Positions 23,111 to 34,475 of a DNA stretch of 64,000 bases are shown here, piece by piece. The notes under the pieces are model-generated. The model had not been told where the DNA came from. It was given only the letters and a program-made list of their open reading frames with translations, and did not search any database. The position numbers and the translations under genes were made by a program. The stretch lies in assembly GCA_002917075.1 (NCBI GenBank), contig NTMA01000001.1, positions 1,262,064-1,326,063 on the forward strand. Reading direction: 5' to 3'. Source of the DNA: Hawksworthiomyces lignivorus (taxonomy: Eukaryota; Ascomycota; Sordariomycetes; Ophiostomatales; Ophiostomataceae). How positions within the stretch are numbered: the first letter of the stretch is position 1; each line of letters opens with the position of its first letter.

Positions 23111-24962
23111 ATGCCCATTCGCAGAGACACACCTGCTCACAAGAAGCGCGTCCGTACAGGCTGCACAGTCTGTCGCAAGAGGCGGCGCAAATGTAGGTAG
23201 TCGAACCAAACTACTATGCACTGCGGGCCATATGCCTACTCGGTATACCATACGTCGAAGATTTGGTCAAGCCAAACTAACGGGCAACGCAATACCAGGC
23301 GACGAGAAAAAGCCAAGCTGTAGCAGTTGCGACGAGAGAGGCGCACTGTGTCAATATCCCAGTTTGAGCACCACGTCAGCTCCTCTTTGCGAGTCTCTCA
23401 GCTTAGACACATCTCGCCCTCCTACAACTCTCTATAGTTCTATTAGAATAAGCCATGCTTCTCATCAGCTGCTGTAGATATCTTCGTCATGGCTTTGGAG
23501 GAACTAATCGACTGACCCGGACCCAATCTTCTCTCGACAGTTTGCTGAAGATACTCGCTCACAGACGAATGGATCTACAGCCCGAGAGGGTGTCATTAAC
23601 GAGACACAAACTCTTCTTCCGTGGACAAACGTTGTTGCACGCGCACCTACAATTGAGAGCCTGCGCAAGCTTCATAGCTTGTCTCCACATACGCCTATCG
23701 AAGGCCATTCAGCTTCGACAGAGACCACTTGGCACAACTATTTTTCGTTGATCCATGAGTCTTCAGCCAAGAGGGAGGCTTCTGTTCTTCTCCACTTTCG
23801 CTATAATATAGTTCCGTGGATTGATATAAATGTACCTGGGTCTCAGTTCGGTACAGATATTATGCGCCTAGCGCAAAGCAACACTGCCATCTATCTGGCT
23901 ATACTTACCACCACGTCTGCCCAATTAGAACGCATTAATAAAATGAGAGTAGATGATCAAATACAATCAGATTCTTTCCGCCAACAAGCGGAAAGTCATC
24001 TCTCCTCGACAGAAAGCTGGGCCAGAAACATCTGCCAGCATCTATTTACCATAGGAAAGTATTTCCGCTCCTCGCCTTCTGAGTGGAGCAGGATATATAC
24101 TTGCCTCAGAGATAATTACACTGAAGATTCTCTTGGATACTTGGAAGGACCTGTCCGAGTTTTGGCAAGACTGGAGCTTAGAGTCGGTACGATACGCCTT
24201 ACTGTAGTGTAAGCTGCAATTGCTAATGTAACCTTAATCATAGAGTTGGCCGCATCTTTACTTGAAAATCGATCACCAACGACGAGGCAATCATTCCATG
24301 CAGGCGGGGCCTCTGAAGGCATCACTGGGCACAATACGACCTTGGCGGTTTATGATACAACCCTATGCCACTTCTCAGAGTGTCTTTTTCTTATAAAGAG
24401 CAATTCTGATACTATTAACAACTTAGAAGATTCGGAATTGGCTTTATTACCCGCAGAATATTCACAATTTGTCTCAAGATGGCAATCGTAGTGGATGAAA
24501 TGCGAGCAGTGGTACAACGCTAGGCCATTAACAATGCACCCGGTATTGGATATGAGCACCTTGGAATCAGACCACATGAAGGCAAATGGCTCTTCGTTCC
24601 CGGTGCAGATATATACAAGCTCGGTTGCACTTCAAGCTAATGTTATCTATCATATTATCTCACGGCTCTTATTGTCTTGCAGGCCACGCCTCTTGCAAAT
24701 GCCCCGGCAACGACGCTGGCTTACGTCGGCAACATGGCATGCGCAACTACTAGCCGGCATAGCGACAACAAACAATTTTGCAGAGCAGTGGGATCCAATA
24801 TTGATTGCTGGACTTCTCTATGTAGCCAAAGACATGACGCACCTATCACGGCAGGAGGCATTGCTGTCTTGCTTCCGAAAGATTAAGGCTGCAACAGGAC
24901 TTGACTGTGAGACAGAAATTGCAGTAGTTCAAGAAAATTGGAATGTTCACAATAGTGCCTAA
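23111..24962 (+). pseudogene. Zn2Cys6 transcription factor, disrupted
   Basis: Exon 1 (23111-23192) encodes RTGCTVCRKRRRKC; a GTAGGT..CAG intron joins it at 23299 to GDEKKPSCSSCDERGALCQY, completing a Zn2Cys6 DNA-binding cluster. The rest resembles the fungal-specific regulatory domain, with the late stretches SFPVQIYTSSVAL and FAEQWDPILIAGLLYVAKDM. In the same frame there are stops at 23475 (TAG), 23508 (TAA) and 24489 (TAG); no intron with usable phase removes the first two, and none was found for the third. A further intron (about 24190-24241) joins in phase. Stops of this kind at former Gln codons fit C-to-T change. It probably controlled the neighbouring transporter, ribokinase and glycohydrolase genes. 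Confidence 0.7.
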
Positions 24963-25115
24963 TTTAGAACACAAAGCACACGCGTCATCTTACTATGGAT
25001 ATAAGTCAAGTTAGGGAAGTATATGATTGCTCAAGTAGTGATTATGTGGCATGGGCCAGTGTTAACATCATCTATAAGCTAATATATGTCTATGATTTGA
25101 AAGATAGTACGAGCG

Positions 25116-26094
25116 CTAAAGCAGTTTGTCTCTCCAAGGTATCGATCTTTGTGCTCCTTTGCGAGATACGGTTATGGACGAAGCTTGATTGGCAGTTCTA
25201 ACGGCGCTCTCAATATCAATTGCTTCATTAGGCCTTGTCACAACTACAGAGAGAGCATAAGACCCAACGAAAGTGTCACCAGCAGCCGTCGTATCTACAA
25301 CATTAGTCTTAACAGCTGGGACAAAAGCACATTTACCTGCTGCAGTAGCATAATAGACCCCTCTCCCACCAAGAGTTATGACAATATTCGCAACACCTTG
25401 TTGAATGAAGTGTGCCCCAACCTGCTGTAGTCGATCTAGTCTAATGAGATCGCCTTCTGGACACCCAGAAAGAAAAACTACCTCTATCTCGTTGACTGCT
25501 AAATGAGCCAACCCTTTATATGCTTCAGTTCGCAGAGGCTGAGCTGGAGCAGGATTAAACAAGACTGGAATACTGACTGCTTTGGCCTTCTCCATGGTCT
25601 CTGGAACAGCTTCTAACGGGATCTCAAGCTGTGTGACCACAAGATTCGGCCTAATATCTAGAGCTTTTTGGAGTTGCATAGATAAGATGAAGTAGTTGGC
25701 ACCAGGCACGTACACAATACGATTCTAGCCGGACTGTTTATCCACAGTAACCATAGCGAGTCCCGTCTGATCTTTTGTCTCGTTGCCATGGTGTATTGAT
25801 ACGAATTCAGTGTTAATACCGTACGATCTAATGCTTTTGAGAACAAAATCCTCATAGGCATCTGAACCAACGGCGCCAATAATATAAATGTCTGCTACTG
25901 CGCTGAGAAGGTCTGACACCCGCGATAATCTTGCGCAGGCAGCTGCTTGATTGGCACCCTTGCCACCGGGAGATATCATAAAATGCTCAGCCACGATGGT
26001 TTCCCCTGGAAGAGGATGACGAGCCACATAGGAAACAGTATCCGTGTTCAGAGAGCCCAGAACGACGATTTTGGGCCTACTTTTGGACTTTGGG
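25116..26094 (-). pseudogene. Ribokinase (PfkB family), disrupted
   Basis: The minus-strand frame reads KIVVLGSLNTDTVSYVARHP, then the PfkB signature GGKGANQAAA, ends domain 1 at DKQSG, meets a TAG at 25725-25727, and continues in the same frame with NRIVYVPGAN through to the C-terminal signature DTTAAGDTFVG with its catalytic Asp. No ATG lies between the last upstream stop and the first conserved strand, so the start also appears lost. Ribokinases phosphorylate ribose to ribose 5-phosphate (related members use other sugars or nucleosides). It is transcribed away from the ADP-ribosylglycohydrolase gene, sharing a 0.6-kb intergenic region. A single read error cannot explain both a lost start and an internal stop. 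Confidence 0.75.
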
Positions 26095-26707
26095 AGACAG
26101 AAGTGGGATCAACGGTGGAAACAAGGAATAAGGTGCGAATGGAATTTTCATTTTCGAAAGATACAGTGTGGACTTATTAGTACAAAAATACAGAATCTCG
26201 AATAATTATTCTCCACGGTTTGCTAGTTACAAGATATATACAGTAATTCCTGTAATTCGATGTGGCCGTGAAAGAAACAGTCCATTCTCACAACCACACC
26301 TCGCTGGATTACACGGAAACAACTTATGGCAGAAAATCCAGACATTGTTCCCATGACATCTCCGTACCGAATACAACACACTACCGAACTGTAAACGAGG
26401 TCGTAGCCTACGCACTTCCGGAATAGTCTTAGCTGTACTTTTATAGCAGGTTCTTAGCTTGGCTCGTAAAGTTGGGGATCACTCTCCATGCTGGACCCCC
26501 TTTTGTTTGTCTGCTCTCATCGCTAAGACAACAAACGGTAATACATGCAACGCTAGGAGCGATTAATTAATTTTTTATTGCTTGAGCGCCCGCTTATAAT
26601 TTCGTCGGGTTCTCTGCACATTTTTGATGTACGCTTTCAACTTTTTCATTGATTGAGGCTCCTCAATCAAATTTTCATACAGATCTACAACAGTTATCGC
26701 TGTCAGA
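26095..26707. other. Shared upstream region, ribokinase / glycohydrolase
   Basis: Divergent intergenic region between two decayed genes. AT-rich in its right half with a pyrimidine-rich stretch before 26708. No clear repeated operator was seen. Confidence 0.4.
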
Positions 26708-28824
26708 ATGTCATCCCACAGAGGTTATTACGCCCTACCCCAAGATTATCTTGAGCGCGTCTATGCAGGTGTGCTGGGCAAACTGATCGGTGTATACATC
26801 GGCCGCCCTTTCGAGAACTGGACGTATCAGAGAATCATCAACGAACTGGGGCACATCCGCTACTATGCCCACGAAAAGTTCAACGACCCTTTAGTCATCA
26901 CTGACGACGACATATCTGGTACATTCCAGTTTGTCCGTGCCCTTGAGGAGCACAGAGTATCAAAGGATTTGACCTCCAAAGAGATTGGTCAAACTTGGCT
27001 CAAATAGTGTGATTGAGCATAAGACTGTTTTTTGGTGGGGTGGTCGAGGCGTGTCTACTGAACATACTGCGTTCCTTAACCTAAAGAATGGAATTCCGGC
27101 ACCTCTTAGCGGGGCAATTCAAACCAATGGACAAACAGTGGCAGAACAGATCGGCGCCCAAATCTTCATCGATGGCTGGGCATTAGCCTCCCCAGGAAAC
27201 CCACAGCTAGCCGCTAAGCTTGCCCGCGCTGCCGGCATGGTTAGCCATGACGGAGAGTCAGTCTATGCCGCTCAACTTTGGGCAGCCATGGAAGCCCAGG
27301 CTTTTTTGACAAAAGATGTCAATTTTCTCCTTGATACCGGCCTCTCAGTGACTCCTGAAGACTCTCTTGTGGCTCATGTAATTAGCAGGGTTCGTCAGTG
27401 GGCCAAAGAAGATGGAGATTGGCTCAAAACGCGCCAACGTATTGAAGATAACTATGGCTACCACAAGTTCCCAGGGGTTTGCCATGTTATACCAAATCAT
27501 GCAATTATGGTTATGGCTCTTCTCTATGGTGGACATGATTTCGATGAGGCCGTCCATATTATCAACACGTGTGGCTGGGACACCGACTGCAACTCTGGCA
27601 ACGTCGCCTGCCTTGTGGCAATCATGCACGGTCTATCAGCCTTCGATGGTCTCGATTGGAGAGGACCACTGGCTGATCGAGCCTTGATATCTAGTGCAGA
27701 TGGAGGCTATTCTATCAATAACGCAGCTCGCATATCCATCGATATTGCCAATATGGGGCGTGGTCTTGTAGGACTCGAGCCTTTGGAAGCACCAAAAGAC
27801 GGCGCACAATTTCATTTCACTCTGCCTGGTAGCTTTCAGGGCTTCCAAGCGCTTCCAAATGACGGCACTGTGTCTGTGCAACAAGGCGTAGATGAAGTTG
27901 GAAACCCTGCACTCGCCATCCGTGCAAAGAAACTTAGCAAAGAAGAATCTCCAATAGAGGTTTCTACCGAGACTTTTACACCTAAGAGTATTGTGCAGAT
28001 GCGAACATATGATCTCATGGCTTCACCTCTCGTGTACTTAGGCCAAACAGTCTACGCGAAGTTCTCCAGCTCTTCTAACGCATCCACACCGGTATTTGTT
28101 GGACTCAGGCTCCAAGTATACACAAGTACCGACGATCTCAGGGCAGTAGATGGTCCTGGTATCACAATCAGCCCAGGCCATAGCGAATCACTATCTTGGA
28201 TGATTCCAGACGACATGGAGAGTCAGCCGATCCAGAGGGTTGGCCTTGTTCTCCACAGCGATTCTGGCGATCCATTTGATGGCACCATCTGGCTGGACAG
28301 GATGTGCTGGAAGGGTGCACCAACTCTGACAATACGCCGTCCTAAAGCGAAGCCAAGCGATTTTTGGTACCGCTCTTGGGTAAATGGAGTTGATTCCCTG
28401 CACAAGATCACTTGTCATCACACAATCAAAGGGAGAGGGTATCATTATTTACGGCACTCGAGATTGGGATAATTATCGTGTGATTGCACCTAAATTTAAA
28501 GTCAATCTTGGCGGCCCGTCTGGCATCGCAGCTCGCGTCCAAGGACTCAACCGCTACTACTCTGTTGTGCTCGTAAAAGGTAGCCGAATTACTTTGGTGA
28601 AAGCCTTTGATGACGAGAGAATCACACTGACTTCAGCCGATTTCAAGTGGAATCTCGATGAAGAGTACGACATAACTTTGACAGTACGAGGTGAGACTAT
28701 CGAGGCACAGATTGACAGCACAGCACTCGTTGCAGCAGATTCACAGTATGCCAGTGGCGGAATTAGACTTATCGCAACTAATGGATCAGTGTCAGTAGAT
28801 GAAGTGCGCGTAGAAGCTTTGTGA
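26708..28824 (+). pseudogene. ADP-ribosylglycohydrolase-family protein, frameshifted
   Basis: Three frames continue one protein: 26708-27007, about 27008-28400 and about 28400-28824. The first carries the N-terminal DraG-type core with TDDDISGTFQFVRALEEH (metal-binding acidic cluster); the second contains STEHTAF, VSHDGE, HVIPNHA and GWDTDCNSGN, the C-terminal metal site; the third continues a beta-rich C-terminal domain with IYGTRDWDNYRV and AARVQGLNRYYSV. One shift lies at about 27003-27014, where a TAG also occurs, and the second at about 28395-28430. DraG-fold enzymes remove ADP-ribose from proteins or small molecules; this long two-domain form is typical of fungi and bacteria and its substrate is uncertain. 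Next to a ribokinase, a nucleoside- or ribose-releasing role is plausible. Confidence 0.75.
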
Positions 28825-29072
28825 ATAGCTGCATCCTCAAGAGGAATCACACTTTTCTAACCTCAATGTCATTATGTTAATTCTTCAATACCTACACATG
28901 CTTGTCTCTGCTCTCGCTATTTCTTCACTTATATTAGTAACCATCCTCCAGCCTGAAGAAGTTGGCACTGCAATAGCTGATTTATAACACAAGCTTGCGT
29001 CAATCTAGATGCATTTTCACTACTACAGCGCTTATTTATCATCAATTATCTTACAAGGGTATACGAATTATC

Positions 29073-30734
29073 ATGGCAGACAAAGAGCAGCAAAATCTGG
29101 ATGATCTCCAGCTGCAAGCCAGGGGCATGAAGCGGTCATGCCCCGGCAATTTACACTGTGGTCTCTACTCGCCTTTGGAATCGCTATTGCAAGCGCGTGG
29201 CTAGCAGTTTCAAGTCTATTGACCACACACTTAATGTTTGCAGGACCCGTGGGAGCAACTTGGGTTCCCATTGTATCTGATTTGGCTTCTACACTCATTG
29301 CTGCAGGCCTAGCTGAGTTAGCTTCTGCATACCCTTCATCTGGTGGACAGTATCAGTATGAACAATGCCCCCGTCGTCCTCAGAGAAGTTTATTAACTTA
29401 TATCTACAGTTATACATTCATGGTAGCCAGCGAAAAGCACCGGCAGGCAGCTGCGTTTACCGTAGGATGGCTCAATTGCTTCGCTTGGCTGTTCGGATCG
29501 TGCGCTGCAACGATTTACCCGGCTCAGCTCACCATGCAGGTAGCGCAGGTGTACAATGCAACCTATACGCCCGAGTGGTGGCAGATATGGCCATTGTATG
29601 TGGTTTTTCTTATCTGTGGCACGGCCGTTGTTATTTATGGTCATGCTCTCATTCCTCGAATTGAGATCATGCTGTGCTAGAGTTCTCTGTTAGCATTTTT
29701 CACATGGGTCATTACTATGCTGGCGGCTAGCGAGAATAAGGCAAACGCATCATTAGTCTTTGCGAAACGGGAAAACACATCCGGCTGGCCAGACTGGTTC
29801 AGCTTTCTGTTGGACGTTGGCCAAGGCATGGGAATGTAAGTCGTTACAGCCCTATCTGACTGAATTTCTCGAGACTAACATTGAAAATAGCTATACTTGC
29901 ATTGACTCTACAGCTCACATTGCCGAAGAGATCTATGAACCTGGGAAACATGTTCCCCAAGCTATGATTCTCTCTACATGCGTGGCTATATTTTTCAATC
30001 TCATTTTTACAATTGCAGCTATGTTCAGTACCTCGTCGCTCGGTGATATTCTATGAGCTTCATTTCCGATTTATGAAATTTCAAGACAGGCTATAAAGTC
30101 TGATGGTGCTGTTTTGTTCCTCTTGATCTGGCTTACCTTTACATTCTATACCACCATACCAGGTGTTACTTACCACCGGACGACTCGTGTGGGCTTTCCC
30201 AAGAGATGACGGCCTACCATATTCACCATTTTTCAACCGCATCAGCAATCGGTATAAAGTTCCGGTCCAGGCTCACATCGCCTGCGGTATCTTTTGCATG
30301 GTGTACGGCTTGATTTACATTGGCAGTACTGTCGGTTTTAACGCTATACTATCAACTACAATCGTCTTTGCCCTCCTATCATACTCGGCACCAGAGGCAC
30401 TCTTGCTCTTATCAAGTCGGGACATTCTTCCACAACGTTACTTAAGACTTGGTAGCATTTTTGGTACCTTGGTTAATGTTTTCTCAGTGGCCTGGACACT
30501 AGCATTCTACGTTTTGCTCTCCTTCCCTCTATCACACTACCTACGTCGCCAATGGGAATGAACTATGTCTCTGAGGTTTTAGTGGGCATACTCGGCTTTA
30601 TTGCACTTCCTTGGTTTGTTGCAGGAAAACGGAAGGATTTCAAGGGCCCGGATATCCCGTTGGATCTCCTCCAAGGTATAAACGGTGCGATAGTCCATTC
30701 GGGCCAAGTCGGTGCCAACGCATTGGAAGACTAG
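29073..30734 (+). pseudogene. Amino-acid/GABA-type permease (APC family), disrupted
   Basis: The start MADKEQQNLDDLQLQARGMK is out of frame with the next part (PRQFTLWSLLAFGIA), so a frameshift lies at about 29131-29136. Intron 29356-29409 (GTATGA..CAG) restores YTFMVASEKHRQAAAFTVGW, a family hallmark. Then come a TAG at 29678, an intron (29836-29890), a helix with HIAEEIYEPGKHVP, a TGA near 30054, the later segment TTGRLVWAFPRDDGLPYSPF, and another frameshift at about 30530-30550 before MNYVSEVLVGILGF. Members import amino acids, GABA or choline at the plasma membrane. With two shifts and two stops it cannot make a full protein. Confidence 0.75.
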
Positions 30735-31876
30735 ATGGCATGAGTACATATATCCTTACGATGATGTGAGATGATTTTCCTGACAGGCGACTTCATCATT
30801 GAAGAGACAACGCTAGATACTCCCACACAGCTTAGTTTTGACCACATTTCTTTGTCGAAGCTACTATGACCTAAGCCTTGTTTCAACGGGCTTGAACTTT
30901 TGTGGATAGATTTGATCAAATCTATACGCAAGGAAATATTAATTTGCAGACAAATCTGCCGTGAGTCGTCTGCAGCTTGCATTGAGGGATTTGTTTGTGT
31001 GGACGTGTGGTGGCTAATACTTGCTCTGTGATAACTATGTACATAGACAAAAGGGTGGGGAGAACTATCCGGAAATAACTAATAAGTTCACGCTAAGAGC
31101 ACTAGGCACAGACTTAATTTCTCTTTTTTCTTTTACTAGGACGAAACCTACGGCGAACGCACAAAATAGTAACAAGCGATAATCAGGTACCTACAGAAGA
31201 AAATCATCCGCATGGCTCCTAGACTACAAACTGACAATTAATTAATTAATAACTAAGCGTACATGGCTCCTGTACGCTTTATCTCACAGACCTGATTACT
31301 CCATCTTTTGCCGTTCATTGCGAGCGGCTGCTTAGTTGATTTTTAGCTGCTTCCGGTTGAAAAATTGACGCGGGGTCGATGATTCCATTGCCCAGAAGTA
31401 CCAAACCTTTAAAGCGACTAATTAAGCGTCACACTCACATCAGAAAGCACCTACATATAACTACTATATGTCTATCCTTTGACCACCACAATGTGATCAA
31501 TTTTCACATACATAAATGAAAGTTATACATACAATTACATTTAGCCGTAGCACTTAAACAATATTATTATATCCGGAAGTCATGATTTCCCCATAAAACG
31601 GTCATACTTTGTTTCTTTCCGTTTTTTTTTTTTTTTTTTTCTCCTTTTTTCCTACGACCATGAAGACCAATTAGCAGACTATCTCCAAGGTTTCCACGTC
31701 CTCCGAAATCTTTTATTAGAATTTGTACGAGTTTGTCACTTTAACTTCCACAGCAAATATACCGGACTACTAAAGTCATTTCAAACCAGACACATTTTGC
31801 TGCCGTCGAGTATACCTGTACCATTCGAAACGCCGTTGCGCTTTTTTCCGAGAGGACTCTAGTGGATTTGTTTAAC
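30735..31876. other. Intergenic with poly-T run
   Basis: AT-rich. A run of about 20 T lies at about 31621-31641. ATTAATTAATTAAT sits near 31240. No gene seen. Confidence 0.5.
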
Positions 31877-33581
31877 ATGCTGCAAACTGTCACCGAAGCT
31901 CAACAAAGTTCACACTAGTTTGTGGTGCCGGAGACAATCCCTCTGTCCTATGTTCATCCTACCAACAGTGATGTAGAGCTCCAGGTTCAACGAGGAGGAG
32001 ACCAGAGATTTAAAAATATCAATGATTCCATGAATGTCTTACCACTTGACGTCACTGACGAGACCGAGAGGTGGAGTAAACCGTTGGGAAACATCGGGAG
32101 GCTTGTATTTACCTCCTGGGCTATGGACATTGTTGGAATGTCAGACGGTGCCGTTGGAGTAAGGTCCTCTAGTCTCGTCCTATTTCAAAAGACAAGACAT
32201 CATGTTGACTAATAATTTGAATAGGCTTTGATTCCATATGTATGTGCCGGATTGCCTTGGTCCATATGATAACCTTGCATTGACAGACACTTTATGACGG
32301 CTTGAATCATATTATGAACTAAACTATACTATTGTCTCCCTCATCTTCCTCACCCCATTTGCAGGCTATGCGACAACCGCCTTCACGAATGCCCGTGTTC
32401 ACATTGCGCTCGACCAACGGGGAATTGCCCTAATCGCTCCTGTGTGCCACATCCTCACTTTCATCATCTTTGCAACGCACCCGCCATATCTTGTCCTCGT
32501 CCTGACCAACGCCTCTATTGGCTTCGACACTGGCCTAGTAGACCCATACTTCTCTGTATGGGTTAGTACGCTAGATAAGACTAATACATTACAAGGTCTT
32601 ATGCACTCAATGTACTCCGTCGACGCACTTATATCTCCACTTATTGCGACCTCTATGGTTGTCAATTCTAAACTGCCTTGGTATACTTACTACTACGTGA
32701 TGGTAAGATCGTTGTAACTAGACGAATATTTAGTACCGTCTACTGACATTTTATTCTTGGTCGATATTAGATAGATGCAGGGGTTCTCGAACTCATTGGA
32801 CTCTCTATCTTCTTTTGGCCTAAGACAACGGCCGTCTACCGTACTGCTCACGGCTACGGAACCACAACGAAGTTAGCATCGAATGTTGGAACAAAGGTGG
32901 CCCTAAAGTCGAAGGTCACGTAGTTGTACTCCTCGTACTTTTTTGCTTATGGACGTTGAAGGCACGTTATAACACTCTTTATAGTCTAGTCACTATTTGA
33001 ACTCCTCTTGTTGACATTTATACAGTTGGCCTCGGAGGTTGGATTGTCACTTTCATGCTTCGTGTACGCGAAGCCTCTCCATACGCCTCTGACGTTTCTG
33101 CCACTGGGTTTTGGACTGACCAAACAGTTAGTCGCACACTATTAGGTTTTGTGACAGAGCGCTATGGCGAACGTCTGTTTATTACTGTCTACCTTGCCGT
33201 CTGTATAACGCTCGAGCTGCTTTTATGACTCGTGCCGTCTTTCATCATGTCCGTTGTTGCTGTCGCATTTCTTGGATTCTTCCTCGGACCAATGTTTCTA
33301 GCTGCCGTAATGGTCACAACAAAACTACTACCGAAGCGCATCCATGCAAGTGCTATCGGCTTCGCCATGGCGATAGGTGGCACAGGAGGTATGTTCATGT
33401 ACGGTTCACAGTACAACTTGCTGCAATTTATTAACCTTATGCAGGCACAATATTTCCGTTCATAATTGGCGCAGCAGCTGCTTCGAGGGGAGTACAGATG
33501 TTATTGCCTATCGTCTTGGCCCTCACTGTACTAGGTAGTATTGTTTGGCTTAACTTACCTCGGTTTAAGAAGGTGGATTAG
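31877..33581 (+). pseudogene. MFS permease (fucose/glucose-permease-like), disrupted
   Basis: From an ATG at 31877 the frame meets a TAG at 31916, continues with GNIGRLVFTSWAMDIVGMSDGA (helix 1), loses frame in degenerate sequence near 32215-32400, and resumes with helices containing ISPLIATSM and NLPWYTYYYV-like residues. Then come a TAG at 32921 in place of a tryptophan, GLGGWIVTFMLR, a TGA at 33226 at a probable Trp position, KLLPKRIHASAIGFAMAIGG, an intron (GTATGT..CAG, about 33390-33445) and the last helix ending LPRFKKVD. The order of motifs matches fungal permeases of the FucP/GlcP-like MFS branch. Trp-to-stop changes are G-to-A, as in RIP. Confidence 0.7.
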
Positions 33582-34475
33582 TTTTATTATTATTGACATG
33601 AGTTTGTGCGCCTTAAGAGGTAACCGATTGGTCGAGCCGGGCTTTATTAATCCTTAAGATTCCACGCTATACTTTTACATATTTTAGTTAGCTCAAAGCA
33701 TCCACATTAATGTTAGGTGTTTTCAAGTACCGAAAGAATTTATCTCATTGCTCGTTGGTGCGAATTAATGCACCACCCGCACTTATGGTCGAGTTAGTTG
33801 GCGCCAAATCCATTGACAGTCCGTTAATTCTTTAATTAAATAATCTTGAAGCCGACCCTGACCCGACACCGACTCCCCGCCTTCTCTAGAAATGGTGAAA
33901 TTACTGATGAAAGGATAGCATCATCGTTATAGAATAACAGAAAAAAGCATCAAAAAATCCAAGTCTTTTACTTGGGCAGTGAAAATTTAGCCGGATTAAA
34001 AGAGTTGTTATTTCATTATTGGTTTGGCAAGAAGGAGCGGTGCTTTTCCGCGATTTACCGATTTTTTTAAAAGTAGTGGGTATTTCCCGTATATCCCGAC
34101 CTAGGTCACCAGACCTCCGCATCTCTGTGCTCCACTTCACCCAGTATGGCGACAGGCCTGGCCCAACCAAAGTCCTCTTCGGATCTTAAGGCATCAACTG
34201 GGGAATATGTGTCAATGGAGTGAACATATTCGAAAGCCGGAGGGGAATTCAAAACCGGCTACAGGAGAGAAAAGTGAATTGCAGTTCAACTGCGAGTCGC
34301 ATCAAATTTCCTACGCCAACAAGGAGTACATTTCATGGCAGCTCGCAACAAGGCCACCTATACCCCTATATTGTCGGAATGAATAGTTTCTCATGACAAT
34401 TTCTCTTCACGATATTCCCAGCTAGTTGTATACAATTTATCAATATCTGTCTTTCCACACGTTGGGTTCGATCTC
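33582..34475. other. Intergenic, upstream of Zn2Cys6 regulator
   Basis: AT-rich on the left, with CCGACCCTGACCCGACACCGAC near 33852. It holds the promoter of the next gene. No gene seen. Confidence 0.45.

Noticed and set aside
23000..34000. That all lesions in the island are sequencing errors
   Set aside because: TTAGG units warn of possible indel miscalls, but long genes nearby (mannitol dehydrogenase, Clr5-ankyrin, the cluster) are intact, and many lesions are substitutions to stops, not indels.
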